Of a stretch of DNA of 64,000 bases, positions 54,847 through 64,000 are shown in pieces. A program made the translations under genes and the position numbers. This DNA is from Crateriforma spongiae (GTDB taxonomy: Bacteria > Planctomycetota > Planctomycetia > Pirellulales > Pirellulaceae): the NCBI RefSeq assembly GCF_012290005.1, contig NZ_JAAXMS010000007.1:229991-293990 (forward strand). Reading direction: 5' to 3'. Within the stretch, counting starts at the first letter, position 1. Each line of letters starts with the position of its first letter. The notes below the pieces were generated by a model that searched no databases, had not been told where the DNA came from, and was given only the letters and a program-made list of their open reading frames with translations.

Positions 54847-56937
54847 TCACTCCGGCAATGGCGGGTCGGTGAATTCCGCAAGGGTCTCTTCCTGCGATTT
54901 ATCCTCCAAAGAACCAATGATCGGAGTGCTTTCGATCCCGTCATCACTTTGGTTGACCGTCGACGCCAATTCAAGCGATTCGACGTGCGACGACAACGAC
55001 GGGTAGGTGTATTGCTCGAAAGTCTGCAGAAAGCTTTCTCGCAATTCCTGTCCGTGTTCCCGGTCGATCACGTTCTGTTCGATGGCATCATCAATCGCGA
55101 CGCACAGGCGATCGCTCAGGTCCGCGACGTCGTACTGCAGGTATTCCAAGACGCGTCCCACGGTGTCACCACCAATCGCGGAACAGATCACCGGGCCACC
55201 GTCTTGGAACTCGACGTGGACCGCGTTGGTGTCGCCGAACAAATTGTGAAGGTCCCCCAAAATTTCTTGATATGCCCCCACCAAAAAGACGCCCAGGCGA
55301 TACGGATTGCCGGGAATCAAACGGTGCAACCGCAGTGTCTGGCAACGCTTGCCCCCACACACAAATTCATCAATCTTTCCGTCGCTATCGCATGTGATAT
55401 CGCCCAAAACTGCGTGACGCGTTGGTTCTTCTTGCAAACGATGGATCGGCATGATGGGGAACAGATGCTCAATCGCCCAAGCGTCGGGTACCGATTGGAA
55501 CAACGAAAAGTTTGCAAAGTAGGTGTCCGACAGCATCCGGTTCAGCGATTTCAACTCCTCCGGCATCTCGGGCAATTCATTGGCCAAGTCTCGCACCTTG
55601 TGGCAAAGTGCGAAGTAAACGTTTTCGGCCGCGACGCGCTGTTCCAGCGGCAGATAACCGCCGCTAAACAAATTCATGCAAAGGTCCAGCGACACCTGCG
55701 CATCGTGGAACGATTCCATCAGGTTGTCCGCGTTCAGGTGGCTGAACGCCCACCACAAATCATGAACCGGCTGTTCATACGACTCCGGTGGTGATGTTCC
55801 TTCGTCATCGGATGTGGCCGTTGCGGTCGCCCAGTCCGGCAGTTCCGGTGAACCTTGCGCGGCAACGCCCAACGTGTCAAAGACAAGCACGCTGTGTTGG
55901 GCAGCCACCGACCGCCCGCTTTCGGAAAACAGTTCCGGATGCGGAACGTTCGATTCATCGCACACCGTTTGGATTTGATACACGATGTCGTTGGCATACT
56001 CCTGCATCGAATAGTTCATGCTGGACTGCGAATCCGATTTGGAACCGTCGTAATCGATTCCCAGTCCACCGCCGACGTCCAGGTGACCCAGCGCCGCTCC
56101 GCGTCGGTACAAGTCGACGTAAATCCTGGCTGCTTCCAAGATTGCGGACTTCAGTTGACGAATGTTGCCGATTTGGCTGCCGACGTGAAAATGCAACAAC
56201 TGAAAACAGTCGCCCATTCCCATTTCCAACAAGTGATCCAAGCACTGGGTGACCTCCGCGACGGTCAGGCCGAACTTGCTGCGGTATCCGCCGCTGGCCT
56301 GCCAACGCCCGGAACCACGGGTCGCCAGTTTGACCCGGATACCAATCCGCGGACGCACACCGGCGGCATTCGCCAGACGCAAAAGGACGTCCAACTCGCT
56401 TCGTTTTTCGATCACCGGAAAGACTTTGCGGCCCAGTCGCTGGGCGGACAATGCCAGGTCGAGAACCGCTTCGTCCTTCACACCGTTGCAAACGATCGGT
56501 GAATCCGGCGGTGACATCGCGATGGCCGCCAACAGTTCCGCTTTGCTGCCGGCCTCGATTCCGAATCCCAGTTTGGCGCCGGTTTCGACGATTTCCGCGA
56601 CGACGTCTTTCTGTTGATTGACCTTGATCGGAAAGACGCAGCGATAGCGGTTTTGGTACTGATGGTCGTCGATCGCCTGGCGAAAACAGTGGTCCAAGCG
56701 ATGCAAGCGATCACGCAGGATGCCGCCGAAGCGAACCAAAATCGGCAACCGCATTCCGTCGGCCACCAACGATTCGATCAATGCGTGCAGATCGACCGAC
56801 GCCTGAGGGTCGCGATCAGGCGATACCAGTACCGTGCCGTCGGGTGATACATGGAAATAGTCGTCGCCCCATCGATCGATCCCATATTCGTCCACTGCGT
56901 TCTGAATCGACCATGCGGTACTGATGGATTGCGTCAA
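54847..56937 (-). CDS. speA: biosynthetic arginine decarboxylase SpeA
   Basis: This PLP enzyme decarboxylates arginine to agmatine, the first step of polyamine synthesis from arginine. The PLP lysine is Lys105 in VFPIKVNQQ. The family segments LGFGIEAGSKAELL and HFHVGSQIGNIRQLKSAI follow, plus the diagnostic HLDVGGGLGIDYDGSKSDS (read as DVGGGLGIDYDGS). The 696-residue length is somewhat above the usual ~640. The extra sequence is an acidic C-terminal tail. The only start that keeps the full domain is TTG at 56937. No speB/agmatinase gene lies nearby. Confidence 0.92.
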   Translation of the reverse strand: MTQSISTAWSIQNAVDEYGIDRWGDDYFHVSPDGTVLVSPDRDPQASVDLHALIESLVADGMRLPILVRFGGILRDRLHRLDHCFRQAIDDHQYQNRYRCVFPIKVNQQKDVVAEIVETGAKLGFGIEAGSKAELLAAIAMSPPDSPIVCNGVKDEAVLDLALSAQRLGRKVFPVIEKRSELDVLLRLANAAGVRPRIGIRVKLATRGSGRWQASGGYRSKFGLTVAEVTQCLDHLLEMGMGDCFQLLHFHVGSQIGNIRQLKSAILEAARIYVDLYRRGAALGHLDVGGGLGIDYDGSKSDSQSSMNYSMQEYANDIVYQIQTVCDESNVPHPELFSESGRSVAAQHSVLVFDTLGVAAQGSPELPDWATATATSDDEGTSPPESYEQPVHDLWWAFSHLNADNLMESFHDAQVSLDLCMNLFSGGYLPLEQRVAAENVYFALCHKVRDLANELPEMPEELKSLNRMLSDTYFANFSLFQSVPDAWAIEHLFPIMPIHRLQEEPTRHAVLGDITCDSDGKIDEFVCGGKRCQTLRLHRLIPGNPYRLGVFLVGAYQEILGDLHNLFGDTNAVHVEFQDGGPVICSAIGGDTVGRVLEYLQYDVADLSDRLCVAIDDAIEQNVIDREHGQELRESFLQTFEQYTYPSLSSHVESLELASTVNQSDDGIESTPIIGSLEDKSQEETLAEFTDPPLPE

Positions 56938-57095
56938 TGCACCAAAGCCTTCGGAGAATAACGTCGGCGGTCATCCAAAAGATGGGACAACCCAAAGCGC
57001 GCACAGTATCCAAACGGCATTTGATTTGGTCTAGCAGCGATTCGCCAGAATTTTGATGTCTTTTGGGGCATCCATCTGTGGTTCACGCCGTCTTG

Positions 57096-58715
57096 CTAGG
57101 ACGGGCCTGACGACGCAATCTTTGCCTCCACTACCGTGTCCGTTCCCGGTGGTGTGTCGATCAAAATCGCATCGGTGTGATCGGGCGTAGGCCGGTGTCG
57201 TCCCGGTCGCACCCGTTTGCCGTTTAGCAGTGTTCCGATTGGCGTGTACCGAACGAGGTATTGGTAACTGATCAGCAAGACCACGGAAGTCACGACGCAA
57301 ATGATCGGTAGTTTGATGTAGGGCGACAAATCCCAATCGCGGACCCACGCCTGGACCAACAAGATGACCGGCATGTGGGCGACGTACAGCCAATACGATG
57401 AATCGGACAGATACCGCATCACGGGGCTGTGGGCGTGGCAATAACGACGAAACAGTCCCATCATTCCGATGGACATCAGCCAAGCGTAACCGGCTTGGCA
57501 CAGCAGGCCGACGATGCGATGCGTCTGGTTTCCAGCACCGCCCCAGGTCAGCCCGACAGGAAACAAAACGGCTAACGAAACCAGCAACATCGCCGGCCAG
57601 TGCCGCGACAACCGGCCCGTTGTGTCATCGGCGCGGTAATACAACGCGCCGAAGAAAAAGAACACGGCGTAATAGGCAAGCACGACCGGCAATGGCAGCA
57701 AGCCGATCGAAGTGTCAGGACCGAATTGGCCCGCGTTGCTTTTCATGGACGCTTGCAGGAGTGCGGTCACCGGCACCACCAGCACGATCACCCAAAACGC
57801 CGATGCCGCCCACATCGTCGGTAATGCCCATGGAAGACGTCGATAGATCCACACGCCGATCACAAACCCGACGACTAGGAAGCACAGGAACCACAAAAAC
57901 CATAGATGCAAAAACACGGGAACGAAAAACAACGCGGCCAGCAATGCTTGCGCTGCCTCCTTTGCTTGGTCGGCTGATTCCGCTGTCGTTGCTGAGTCGA
58001 TGGACTTCTCCGGAATCCACTGGGCGATCCTTTGGCGACCGGCTTGAACCGCTTCCTGCTTCACGGGCGCTTTGACAAAGCCGGCGATCATTTTGGTCAG
58101 TGACCAAGGTGCCTGCATCACATCAGCCGGAGTCTCTCCCTTGTAGTTGGCCAAGGTCGGGTCGGCACCATTGCGGATCAAAACCTCCGCTGCATCGTCA
58201 CGCCCCAAAAACGCGGCCAACAGAAAGGGCGTCGCACCATCGTCGGATCGTGCATTGACGTCCTGGCCGTCGTCGATCAACGCCTGGATTCGGTCGGGCT
58301 GGTCCATGATCACGGCCGCCCAAAGGTTGTCGGCGCTGGCGTTGGCATCGGCGGGTTGCTGGACGAACGCCGATACGATCCACACCGACGGGATGATGGT
58401 GAACAACCCCAAAACCAAAGGTAGAAAAATCCGCCGAAATCGATGCCACAGCAAAGCCGGGATGCCGCGTCGTCGCAGCAACATCATTGTGAAAAAACCG
58501 CTGATCAGAAAAAAAAGCGGCATCCGAAAGCCATGGATCATCGACAGAATGACGCCGAATCCGTCGGCTTGCCGGCTGTCTTGCACCGCCCAACCCGATG
58601 CCACCGGCAAGAACGAAATCATGCCGTGCAACACAATGCCCAGCAGCATGGCGACCGCTCGCAAGGCATCCAGATCATGTCGGCGCGGATCGGAAAGAAT
58701 GGCGGCTTTCGACAT
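57096..58715 (-). CDS. acyltransferase 3 family protein with inserted ankyrin repeats
   Basis: This membrane acyltransferase has 539 residues. The family motif RRHDLDALRAVAMLLGIVLH (11-30) has the conserved Arg and His; TM segments follow at about 55-80 and 95-118. Residues ~130-202 are not membrane sequence but two to three ankyrin repeats: LWAAVIMDQPDRIQALIDDG, then DDGATPFLLAAFLGRDDAAE and GETPADVM. A charged, coiled segment (205-255) follows, and TM helices resume at ~258. The insertion sits in a loop between membrane segments. Ankyrin repeats usually bind proteins, so a partner is likely. Confidence 0.82.
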   Translation of the reverse strand: MSKAAILSDPRRHDLDALRAVAMLLGIVLHGMISFLPVASGWAVQDSRQADGFGVILSMIHGFRMPLFFLISGFFTMMLLRRRGIPALLWHRFRRIFLPLVLGLFTIIPSVWIVSAFVQQPADANASADNLWAAVIMDQPDRIQALIDDGQDVNARSDDGATPFLLAAFLGRDDAAEVLIRNGADPTLANYKGETPADVMQAPWSLTKMIAGFVKAPVKQEAVQAGRQRIAQWIPEKSIDSATTAESADQAKEAAQALLAALFFVPVFLHLWFLWFLCFLVVGFVIGVWIYRRLPWALPTMWAASAFWVIVLVVPVTALLQASMKSNAGQFGPDTSIGLLPLPVVLAYYAVFFFFGALYYRADDTTGRLSRHWPAMLLVSLAVLFPVGLTWGGAGNQTHRIVGLLCQAGYAWLMSIGMMGLFRRYCHAHSPVMRYLSDSSYWLYVAHMPVILLVQAWVRDWDLSPYIKLPIICVVTSVVLLISYQYLVRYTPIGTLLNGKRVRPGRHRPTPDHTDAILIDTPPGTDTVVEAKIASSGPS

Positions 58716-58937
58716 GGCACGGATGCTGATTGATTCGGCGGGGCGACGGCGGGAAAAGGCCGGTGAAGGATCCGTTCATGACAGAACCCGGCTAAGTGTG
58801 CCCCCAAACGATACCGCTTTCGCCGGGACCGAATGAATCTTGGCAATCCGGCCGATTAAATATTGCCGTGCGTTGATCCGACAGGCTTTCGATGCGAATC
58901 CGTCAACGCAAATTCGTGATCGATCTGGACCCGACGA

Positions 58938-59738
58938 CTACTTTCCGCCTTTTAATTCATCGTGCAGGTATTTCGGCAATGGGCTGGTGGTCGACCAACC
59001 GCCATCGACGACGATGTTTTCACCGGTGATTTGGCCGGCCCGCTGGTCCGCCAAAAACAATGTTGCATAGGCAACGTCACCCACGTTACCGACGCGTCCC
59101 GATGGGCACACGCTGGCCCAGCCGTCGGCGTATTCCTGGTCTTCGGAGGTGCGCTCGTTCAACGTGGCGCCGGGCGAGACGACGTTGACGGTGATGCCGT
59201 GCGGCCCCAGTTCATCGGCCAATGAAATGGCCAAGTGGCGGATCGCTGCTTTGGTCATGCCATACGAACTGGTGTGGGCATGGGACTGCATCCCGCAAAC
59301 CGACGACATCAGTACGATGCGTCCGGCGGTCTTGGCGGCGATCATCTGCTTGGCAGCTTCTTGCACGCTGAAATAGGTGCCGCGCATGTTGACGTTCATC
59401 AAATAATCGAACTCGTCGGGCTGTACCTTCAAGAACGGGGCAAAGACGGTGATGCCCGCATTGGCAACCATCACATCCAGTCCGCCGTGTTGGGCACTGA
59501 AATCACGAACATGGCCCTGAATCGCTTCGACATCGGCCACGTCGCAGGGATATCCGGTAATGTCCGCGCTGGGGTACTGGTTGCGAAGCGCTTCGACAGC
59601 TTTGGCCGTCGTTTCGTCGCGTCGTGCGTTCAGGCCAACGATGGCGCCTTCGGCAGCGAACTGGCGGCTGATCTCGTAGCCGATGCCGACCGATGCGGCA
59701 GTGACAAAGACTCGTTTATTCTCAAAACGCAATGACAT
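58938..59738 (-). CDS. short-chain dehydrogenase/reductase
   Basis: This is an NAD(P)-dependent oxidoreductase of 266 residues from the ATG at 59738. The cofactor loop reads TAASVGIG (13-20) where most members have TGxxxGIG. The NAGI motif and the catalytic Ser, Tyr and Lys (SSVCG, then SYGMTK) are present. A C-terminal segment with GQITGENIVVDGGWSTT matches classical SDRs. A longer start at 59897 would overlap the glycosidase gene. The substrate is unknown. Its position just after the glycosidase gene hints at sugar metabolism. Confidence 0.88.
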   Translation of the reverse strand: MSLRFENKRVFVTAASVGIGYEISRQFAAEGAIVGLNARRDETTAKAVEALRNQYPSADITGYPCDVADVEAIQGHVRDFSAQHGGLDVMVANAGITVFAPFLKVQPDEFDYLMNVNMRGTYFSVQEAAKQMIAAKTAGRIVLMSSVCGMQSHAHTSSYGMTKAAIRHLAISLADELGPHGITVNVVSPGATLNERTSEDQEYADGWASVCPSGRVGNVGDVAYATLFLADQRAGQITGENIVVDGGWSTTSPLPKYLHDELKGGK

Positions 59739-59872
59739 CGTGGGCGTGATTGGGGTGAAGCGATGAAGAAAGCATGACCCGGTCGCGACCGACCGCCGAC
59801 GGCATGATCTTAGCGATGATCGACTGGCCTTGCCCACGCCCTGGACGTTTGCCGTGTTCCCGTGAGTCTGTC

Positions 59873-62503
59873 TTAAGGACGCTGAATCAAGTACCACAGC
59901 GTCTTGTATTTCGGACCCAGCTGGATCCCCGATCGGTCGCCGGCCAAACGAACCGGTACTTCGGTTTGCGGTTCGCCCGATGCTGTAAGCGATGTCACGT
60001 TGACCTTTCCAGGAATCACCACCGATGCGCTGATGCCCTCGGCGATCGTCGGTGCGTCGCCCCAGTCGGTGCCCACACTGGTGCGAGATTCATTCCACCG
60101 CATGCCGGTGTTTTCAACGCGTCCGACCAGAACCAGCAGCATTCGTTCGGAGGTTTCGATCGGCCGGTTGTCCAACGAAGCCAGGCCGAACGACGCAAAT
60201 TTTCGGTCCAGCCCCCGAACAATCAGCGAAACGTCACCAAGCTTGATCGTGTGATCGGCCAACTGTCCGACGGCAGCTCGCACCGTGGGAGCATTGACGA
60301 CAAAGGTCGCCGGGCCGCCGCCCTTGTTGTCACCCGGTTGCCAACGGACTTGGCTTGTCTGTGCGGTGGCATCGGTGACGGTCTTCCGCCTGATCACGGG
60401 CGTGTCGGTGTGGCCCACTTTGACTTGCAGTCGGTGTTTCATCAGCCAATCGTCTTGTGCTGCCGCCGCGGACCAGTGATCGCTAATCGATGCATCGGCG
60501 TGTGTCGCATCGGTCGGGATCTGCAACGTCATGGATGTTGCCAACGGGTGGACCCCACCCTGACGGAAAATCTGTTTTGCGATGGGCAGCCACACCAAGT
60601 GCCCGGGGTGATTGGCCAATTCGAAGTACGAATCAATACGTGGAACTTCCGGAGCCTCCGATGAATTCATGTACGAAAACTGATAGATCGCGTCCCAATC
60701 CTGCATTGCCGCTACCGACGACAGGATCGGAAACATCTCGACCGCCGATTCGTTTGGCGCCGGATGGTTGTATTCACTGACGCTGAACGGCATCGCCGCG
60801 ACACGATGTCGGGCGATCAAGCCGATACGGCCGCCGTCGGATTCGCCGATCATGGATGTGTTTTCGATCGTCCAGTTGGACGGATCCCAAGGCCGTCCCG
60901 GGAATCGGGGGTGCTGCCAGTACCCGTGCATGTCGATGAAGTCGGACCAACGCGATTCACGCAGGATCCCGGCGGTTTTGCCGTAGCTGGCTTGGGTGTT
61001 GATCACCATTGCTTGCAGGCCAAGATCGAGCTTCAGAAAGTCTCGCATCATGACGTGATAACGCTGTTCGGTATCCATCAGGAATCTTAGGTAGTCCCGC
61101 TGTCGTGGCACGGTATCGACACGACGCGTCAGCCGGACATTGCCCTCAGCGATGCTTTGTGATTTTGCGGTTCCCAAGACTCCGCCGGGACGAAGTGATG
61201 CACCGGAGAACCAAACCGATCCGATGTCATTGCCCATCACCCAACCGACACGACAAACGTCTTGATGGCTTTCGGTCGCACGAAACGGCAAATCAAATCG
61301 TTGCCATCGCGACGTCAATTGCACGGCGGTTTGTAGGCCCAAATGATCCCAGGGATCGATCGCCAGCCGGGCTTCGGGACGGACGGTTCGTGGTCGATCA
61401 CTCTTTGCCCAAAAACTGAACGTGTACAGACGCCCGGCTTCCAAGCTGAGCCCGCGTTGATTCAGTTGGAAATGCCATTCTTCGCTGCCGGGCCGGGTGA
61501 GTTCACAGTGAATGCCGAAAGATTCACCCTCCGGCGCGTCCTGGCTGATTTGAATGGTCGCTTCGGCCGGCGCGGGGGCCTGCAGATTCCAAGCGTCCAG
61601 TTCGCCGCCGGCAGCCGGTTGGGCAAGCATGGGGGCACCCAGCGGCTCGTCGACTTCGCCCCAAGCCCGACGCGCCTGGTCGATGTCGTCGTATCTTGCC
61701 GCCAACCATCGATTCCATTGCTTTTGAAGTTGCGGGCCCCACGGTTCGCCCAGATCCGCCAGAGAATCCCAGGGGGCAGTCGTCAGGCTGTTTTCGTTGT
61801 TAATCTCCACACACAGGATCGCCGGTTCATCCACATAGGTCGTTCCCGTGTAGGGGTTGCGATGCGTCAACAGGTCCTTGGCATATTGTTTTTGAAGTTG
61901 GATGTAAGGCGCGTAAAAGTTGTCCAAGGCTTTGCCGTACCGAAAGGCTCGTTCGGTGCTTCGATCAATGCCGGGGTAATCGCGGGAAACGTGTAAGTTC
62001 AGGTTGCTGTAGATCCCGTTCTGTTTCAGCTGGGCGATCAGCCAATCCAGTCGGTCCAGCTGGTCAGCGTCCAGTCGTTTGCGACCGCGATCCCAAATGC
62101 CACGCGGGGCGGACGCATTGTCCATGTGATGGAATCGAACCACGTTGACGCCTAACTGCCCCAGTCGTTTGGCGATGGCCGTGGCATCGGTCTTGTCGGG
62201 GAATGCGCCGCCAAAACAAAGGTTGGTACCGATGAAGCGAATGCGTTCGCCGTTGCCGTCGACGAAGTGTCCGTCGTTGACCGTCACTCGTCCCGGCTGT
62301 CCGGCCGGAATGATCACATCATCGTCGACCAGAAAATCAAGCCGGTCGTCGACTGCCGACATGCCAAATTCAAACCAGCCTTGGGGTTCTTCAGCGGAAC
62401 CCGGTATCCAGGTGCTCGAGACGACCAGTGCGATCGTCAGAAGTATTCGAAAAACAGCGGGATGCGAAAACAATGAACGCACGAATGAATGAAGTAGTGA
62501 CAT
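59873..62503 (-). CDS. secreted clan GH-A glycoside hydrolase with inserted CBM-like domain
   Basis: This exported 876-residue enzyme has a signal peptide at about 18-37. The TIM-barrel half has RIRFIGTNLCFGGAFPD (87-103) and GVNVVRFHHMD. The acid/base Glu237 lies in EINNEN, and the likely nucleophile Glu577 lies in SEYNHP. Between them, residues ~300-440 form a beta-sandwich of the CBM4/9 type (SFGIHCELTRPGSEEWHFQL, LYTFSFWAKSDRPRTV and RWQRFDLPFRAT). The C-terminal ~200 residues are beta-rich. GH5-like activity is expected, with an unknown polysaccharide substrate. Confidence 0.82.
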   Translation of the reverse strand: MSLLHSFVRSLFSHPAVFRILLTIALVVSSTWIPGSAEEPQGWFEFGMSAVDDRLDFLVDDDVIIPAGQPGRVTVNDGHFVDGNGERIRFIGTNLCFGGAFPDKTDATAIAKRLGQLGVNVVRFHHMDNASAPRGIWDRGRKRLDADQLDRLDWLIAQLKQNGIYSNLNLHVSRDYPGIDRSTERAFRYGKALDNFYAPYIQLQKQYAKDLLTHRNPYTGTTYVDEPAILCVEINNENSLTTAPWDSLADLGEPWGPQLQKQWNRWLAARYDDIDQARRAWGEVDEPLGAPMLAQPAAGGELDAWNLQAPAPAEATIQISQDAPEGESFGIHCELTRPGSEEWHFQLNQRGLSLEAGRLYTFSFWAKSDRPRTVRPEARLAIDPWDHLGLQTAVQLTSRWQRFDLPFRATESHQDVCRVGWVMGNDIGSVWFSGASLRPGGVLGTAKSQSIAEGNVRLTRRVDTVPRQRDYLRFLMDTEQRYHVMMRDFLKLDLGLQAMVINTQASYGKTAGILRESRWSDFIDMHGYWQHPRFPGRPWDPSNWTIENTSMIGESDGGRIGLIARHRVAAMPFSVSEYNHPAPNESAVEMFPILSSVAAMQDWDAIYQFSYMNSSEAPEVPRIDSYFELANHPGHLVWLPIAKQIFRQGGVHPLATSMTLQIPTDATHADASISDHWSAAAAQDDWLMKHRLQVKVGHTDTPVIRRKTVTDATAQTSQVRWQPGDNKGGGPATFVVNAPTVRAAVGQLADHTIKLGDVSLIVRGLDRKFASFGLASLDNRPIETSERMLLVLVGRVENTGMRWNESRTSVGTDWGDAPTIAEGISASVVIPGKVNVTSLTASGEPQTEVPVRLAGDRSGIQLGPKYKTLWYLIQRP

Positions 62504-62663
62504 GCGTTTGCACCGGAGAGTCGGCTGGAGGGGATGGGGGCATGCGGCCGGATCATCCGATGTCATTGGATGCGATCCGCGGGCGTTCGACGTGGTCACG
62601 CCAAGCGATCGTCGGCCACGATCAAGGTGGGGATACCTTTATCATGCGTCACCGTGACCTTGA

Positions 62664-64000
62664 TTAGGAGGTCGGCGGCGAAAAATTGGGGCCGACTGCG
62701 ACGGTTTGTTCGATCGTCGCGTCGACATCGGTGGTCTGGTCGATGAATCGATGCCACCATTCTTTCGCGGCATACTTGTCCCAGCGTGACGCGTCGACGC
62801 ATTGGGCCAGGGCTTGGTCCAGCGCGTCGGCATCCTTGGGGCGATCGTCCGGCGATTTTTCCAGACACCACATCAGGGCACGCTCCAAGCCGGCGTCGAC
62901 GGGGCGTCCCATTCGTTGTGACGGGGATTCCGGGCTTTCGCGAACGTGTTGTTGGCACAATTCAACGATGCTTTGACCACGGAACACGTTGGTGCCGGTC
63001 AGCATGTAGTATCCGACCGCACCGACGGCGTACAGGTCGCTGCGGTGATCCAAAGGTTGGTGTTGAATCGCTTCGGGCGACATGTACAACGGCGTGCCGG
63101 TCAGCGATCCGGCCTGAGTCATTTCGCGGTCGGAATCTTGTGGTTTGACCAATCCGAAATCCAACAGCTTGACGAAATCCGCCATGCCGCCACAGCGGGT
63201 CAGCATGATGTTGGCTGGTTTGACATCTCGGTGGATCAACTTCTGTTCGTGGGCTTCGGCCAAAGATCCACACAGTTGACGCAGCAGATAAATCACGCGC
63301 CCGGCCGGTTGTGGGCCGAACCGACGGATCAAGTCATCCAAGCTCAGCCCGTCCAGGTATTCCATCGCGTAGTAGAAAACGCCTTCGGGAGTTCGACCGT
63401 AATCAAAGATCGCGATCGTGTTGGGATGGGTCAGGCGGCACGTCATTTGAACTTCGCGTTCAAAGCGTGCGATGGCCTGTTCATCATGGCGATCGACGTT
63501 CAGTAGCTTGACCGCGGTCGGACGGTGCAGCATTTGGTGATGGGCACGATAAACTTCGCCCATCGCGCCGGCACCCAATTTTTCATCCAGTGAATATTGC
63601 CCTAGGCGTCGTGCTTCGACCACCGCTTCGCGTCCTTGTCGTTCCAATTTGGATGCGTACAGGGTCAGCCCGAACAGCCCGGCGGTGACCAGCACCAGTA
63701 ACGCTGTCAAACCCAGGAAAGCGATCCGAAGTGATTGCAGCGACTGGAATGCTTCGGAGGTATCGAATTCCGTACCCACGCCGATGTCGAATTCGTCCAA
63801 CCACGTCCACGCGCCGATGACACGAACGCCGCGATAGTCGCGATATCCACCAACGTTCAGCCCTGATTCCCCGGCAGTCGCCGACTGGGCAAGCGCGGTC
63901 AACGGTTGCTCATTTCGCCGAAGCTTGGGGCGATTGCCCGTGGTCATGTCGACGCCGGGATCACGCAGTTGGATATTCAACAGCGACCGAACGTGCGGAC
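62664..64000 (-). CDS. membrane Ser/Thr protein kinase with extracytoplasmic sensor (5' end outside window)
   Basis: The reading frame is open to the window edge, so the N-terminus is missing. The visible part starts with the end of a Cache-like sensor (YRGVRVIGAWTWLDEFDIGVG), then a membrane helix (IAFLGLTALLVLVTAGLFGLT). The kinase domain has the P-loop LGAGAMGEV, the ATP Lys in AVKLL, HRDVKPANIM, DFGLVK and GTPLYMSPEA. All catalytic residues are intact. The C-terminal 50 residues carry no known domain. It would phosphorylate cytoplasmic targets in response to an external signal. Confidence 0.92.
   Translation of the reverse strand, partial: PHVRSLLNIQLRDPGVDMTTGNRPKLRRNEQPLTALAQSATAGESGLNVGGYRDYRGVRVIGAWTWLDEFDIGVGTEFDTSEAFQSLQSLRIAFLGLTALLVLVTAGLFGLTLYASKLERQGREAVVEARRLGQYSLDEKLGAGAMGEVYRAHHQMLHRPTAVKLLNVDRHDEQAIARFEREVQMTCRLTHPNTIAIFDYGRTPEGVFYYAMEYLDGLSLDDLIRRFGPQPAGRVIYLLRQLCGSLAEAHEQKLIHRDVKPANIMLTRCGGMADFVKLLDFGLVKPQDSDREMTQAGSLTGTPLYMSPEAIQHQPLDHRSDLYAVGAVGYYMLTGTNVFRGQSIVELCQQHVRESPESPSQRMGRPVDAGLERALMWCLEKSPDDRPKDADALDQALAQCVDASRWDKYAAKEWWHRFIDQTTDVDATIEQTVAVGPNFSPPTS

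Noticed and set aside
54391-55794. 467-residue frame on the plus strand
   Set aside because: It is antisense to arginine decarboxylase and to the Cys-rich gene and shows no family motif.

Overview
The window looks like chromosomal DNA of a marine planctomycete of the Rhodopirellula/Pirellulaceae type. The evidence is the family content: a large DUF1549/DUF1553 protein with a PSCyt1 CxxCH motif paired with a Tat-exported DUF1501 protein, MoxR/DUF58/BatA/von Willebrand A genes next to a DUF4159 protein, lipid A genes (lpxD, lpxI), a SpoVG protein, an NtrC-type regulator and a membrane Ser/Thr kinase. GC is moderately high, Shine-Dalgarno sequences are often weak, and several starts are GTG or TTG. 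The genus call is inference. I saw no tRNA, rRNA, CRISPR array, insertion sequence or phage module.

Layout: 1-7049 (+) holds lpxD (cut by the window edge), lpxI, ispE, spoVG with an inserted zinc ribbon, a small membrane protein, an m5C RNA methyltransferase and an MFS transporter. 7065-9784 (-) holds RNase III and a secreted alkaline phosphatase. A GH63/MGH1-like glycosidase, an AroH chorismate mutase and an uncharacterised partner follow. 14775-20382 is a TetR-controlled RND efflux operon with two perfect palindromes upstream. 20312-27083 (-) is a MoxR-DUF58-BatA-VWA cluster, divergent from a DUF4159 protein (27121-29523). 29528-37282 (-) holds an acyltransferase, an ExoD-like protein and the DUF1501/PSCyt1 pair.

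37524-45301 holds DUF4404, an NtrC-type regulator behind a palindrome-rich leader, an isoprenylcysteine methyltransferase-like protein, an APH-kinase fusion, a universal stress protein, an ArsR regulator and a CoA-disulfide reductase-rhodanese fusion. 45413-48619 holds small and secreted proteins and a rhodanese. 48779-54638 (-) is a heavy-metal RND efflux locus: a Cys-rich exported protein, an adaptor, a CzcA-like pump and a lipoprotein. The adaptor and the lipoprotein share a C-x2-H-x6-C-x2-C module. The locus has a perfect 9-bp inverted repeat in the adaptor leader and a rho-independent terminator at its end. The window closes (-) with arginine decarboxylase, an acyltransferase carrying ankyrin repeats, an SDR oxidoreductase, a clan GH-A glycosidase with an inserted carbohydrate-binding module, and a Ser/Thr kinase cut by the window edge.

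The best candidates for undescribed biology are the shared Cys/His metal module of the efflux locus, the SpoVG-zinc-ribbon insertion, the ankyrin-in-acyltransferase architecture and the MoxR cluster with its tandem DUF4159 partner. Function predictions come from motif recognition by eye; no database search was run.
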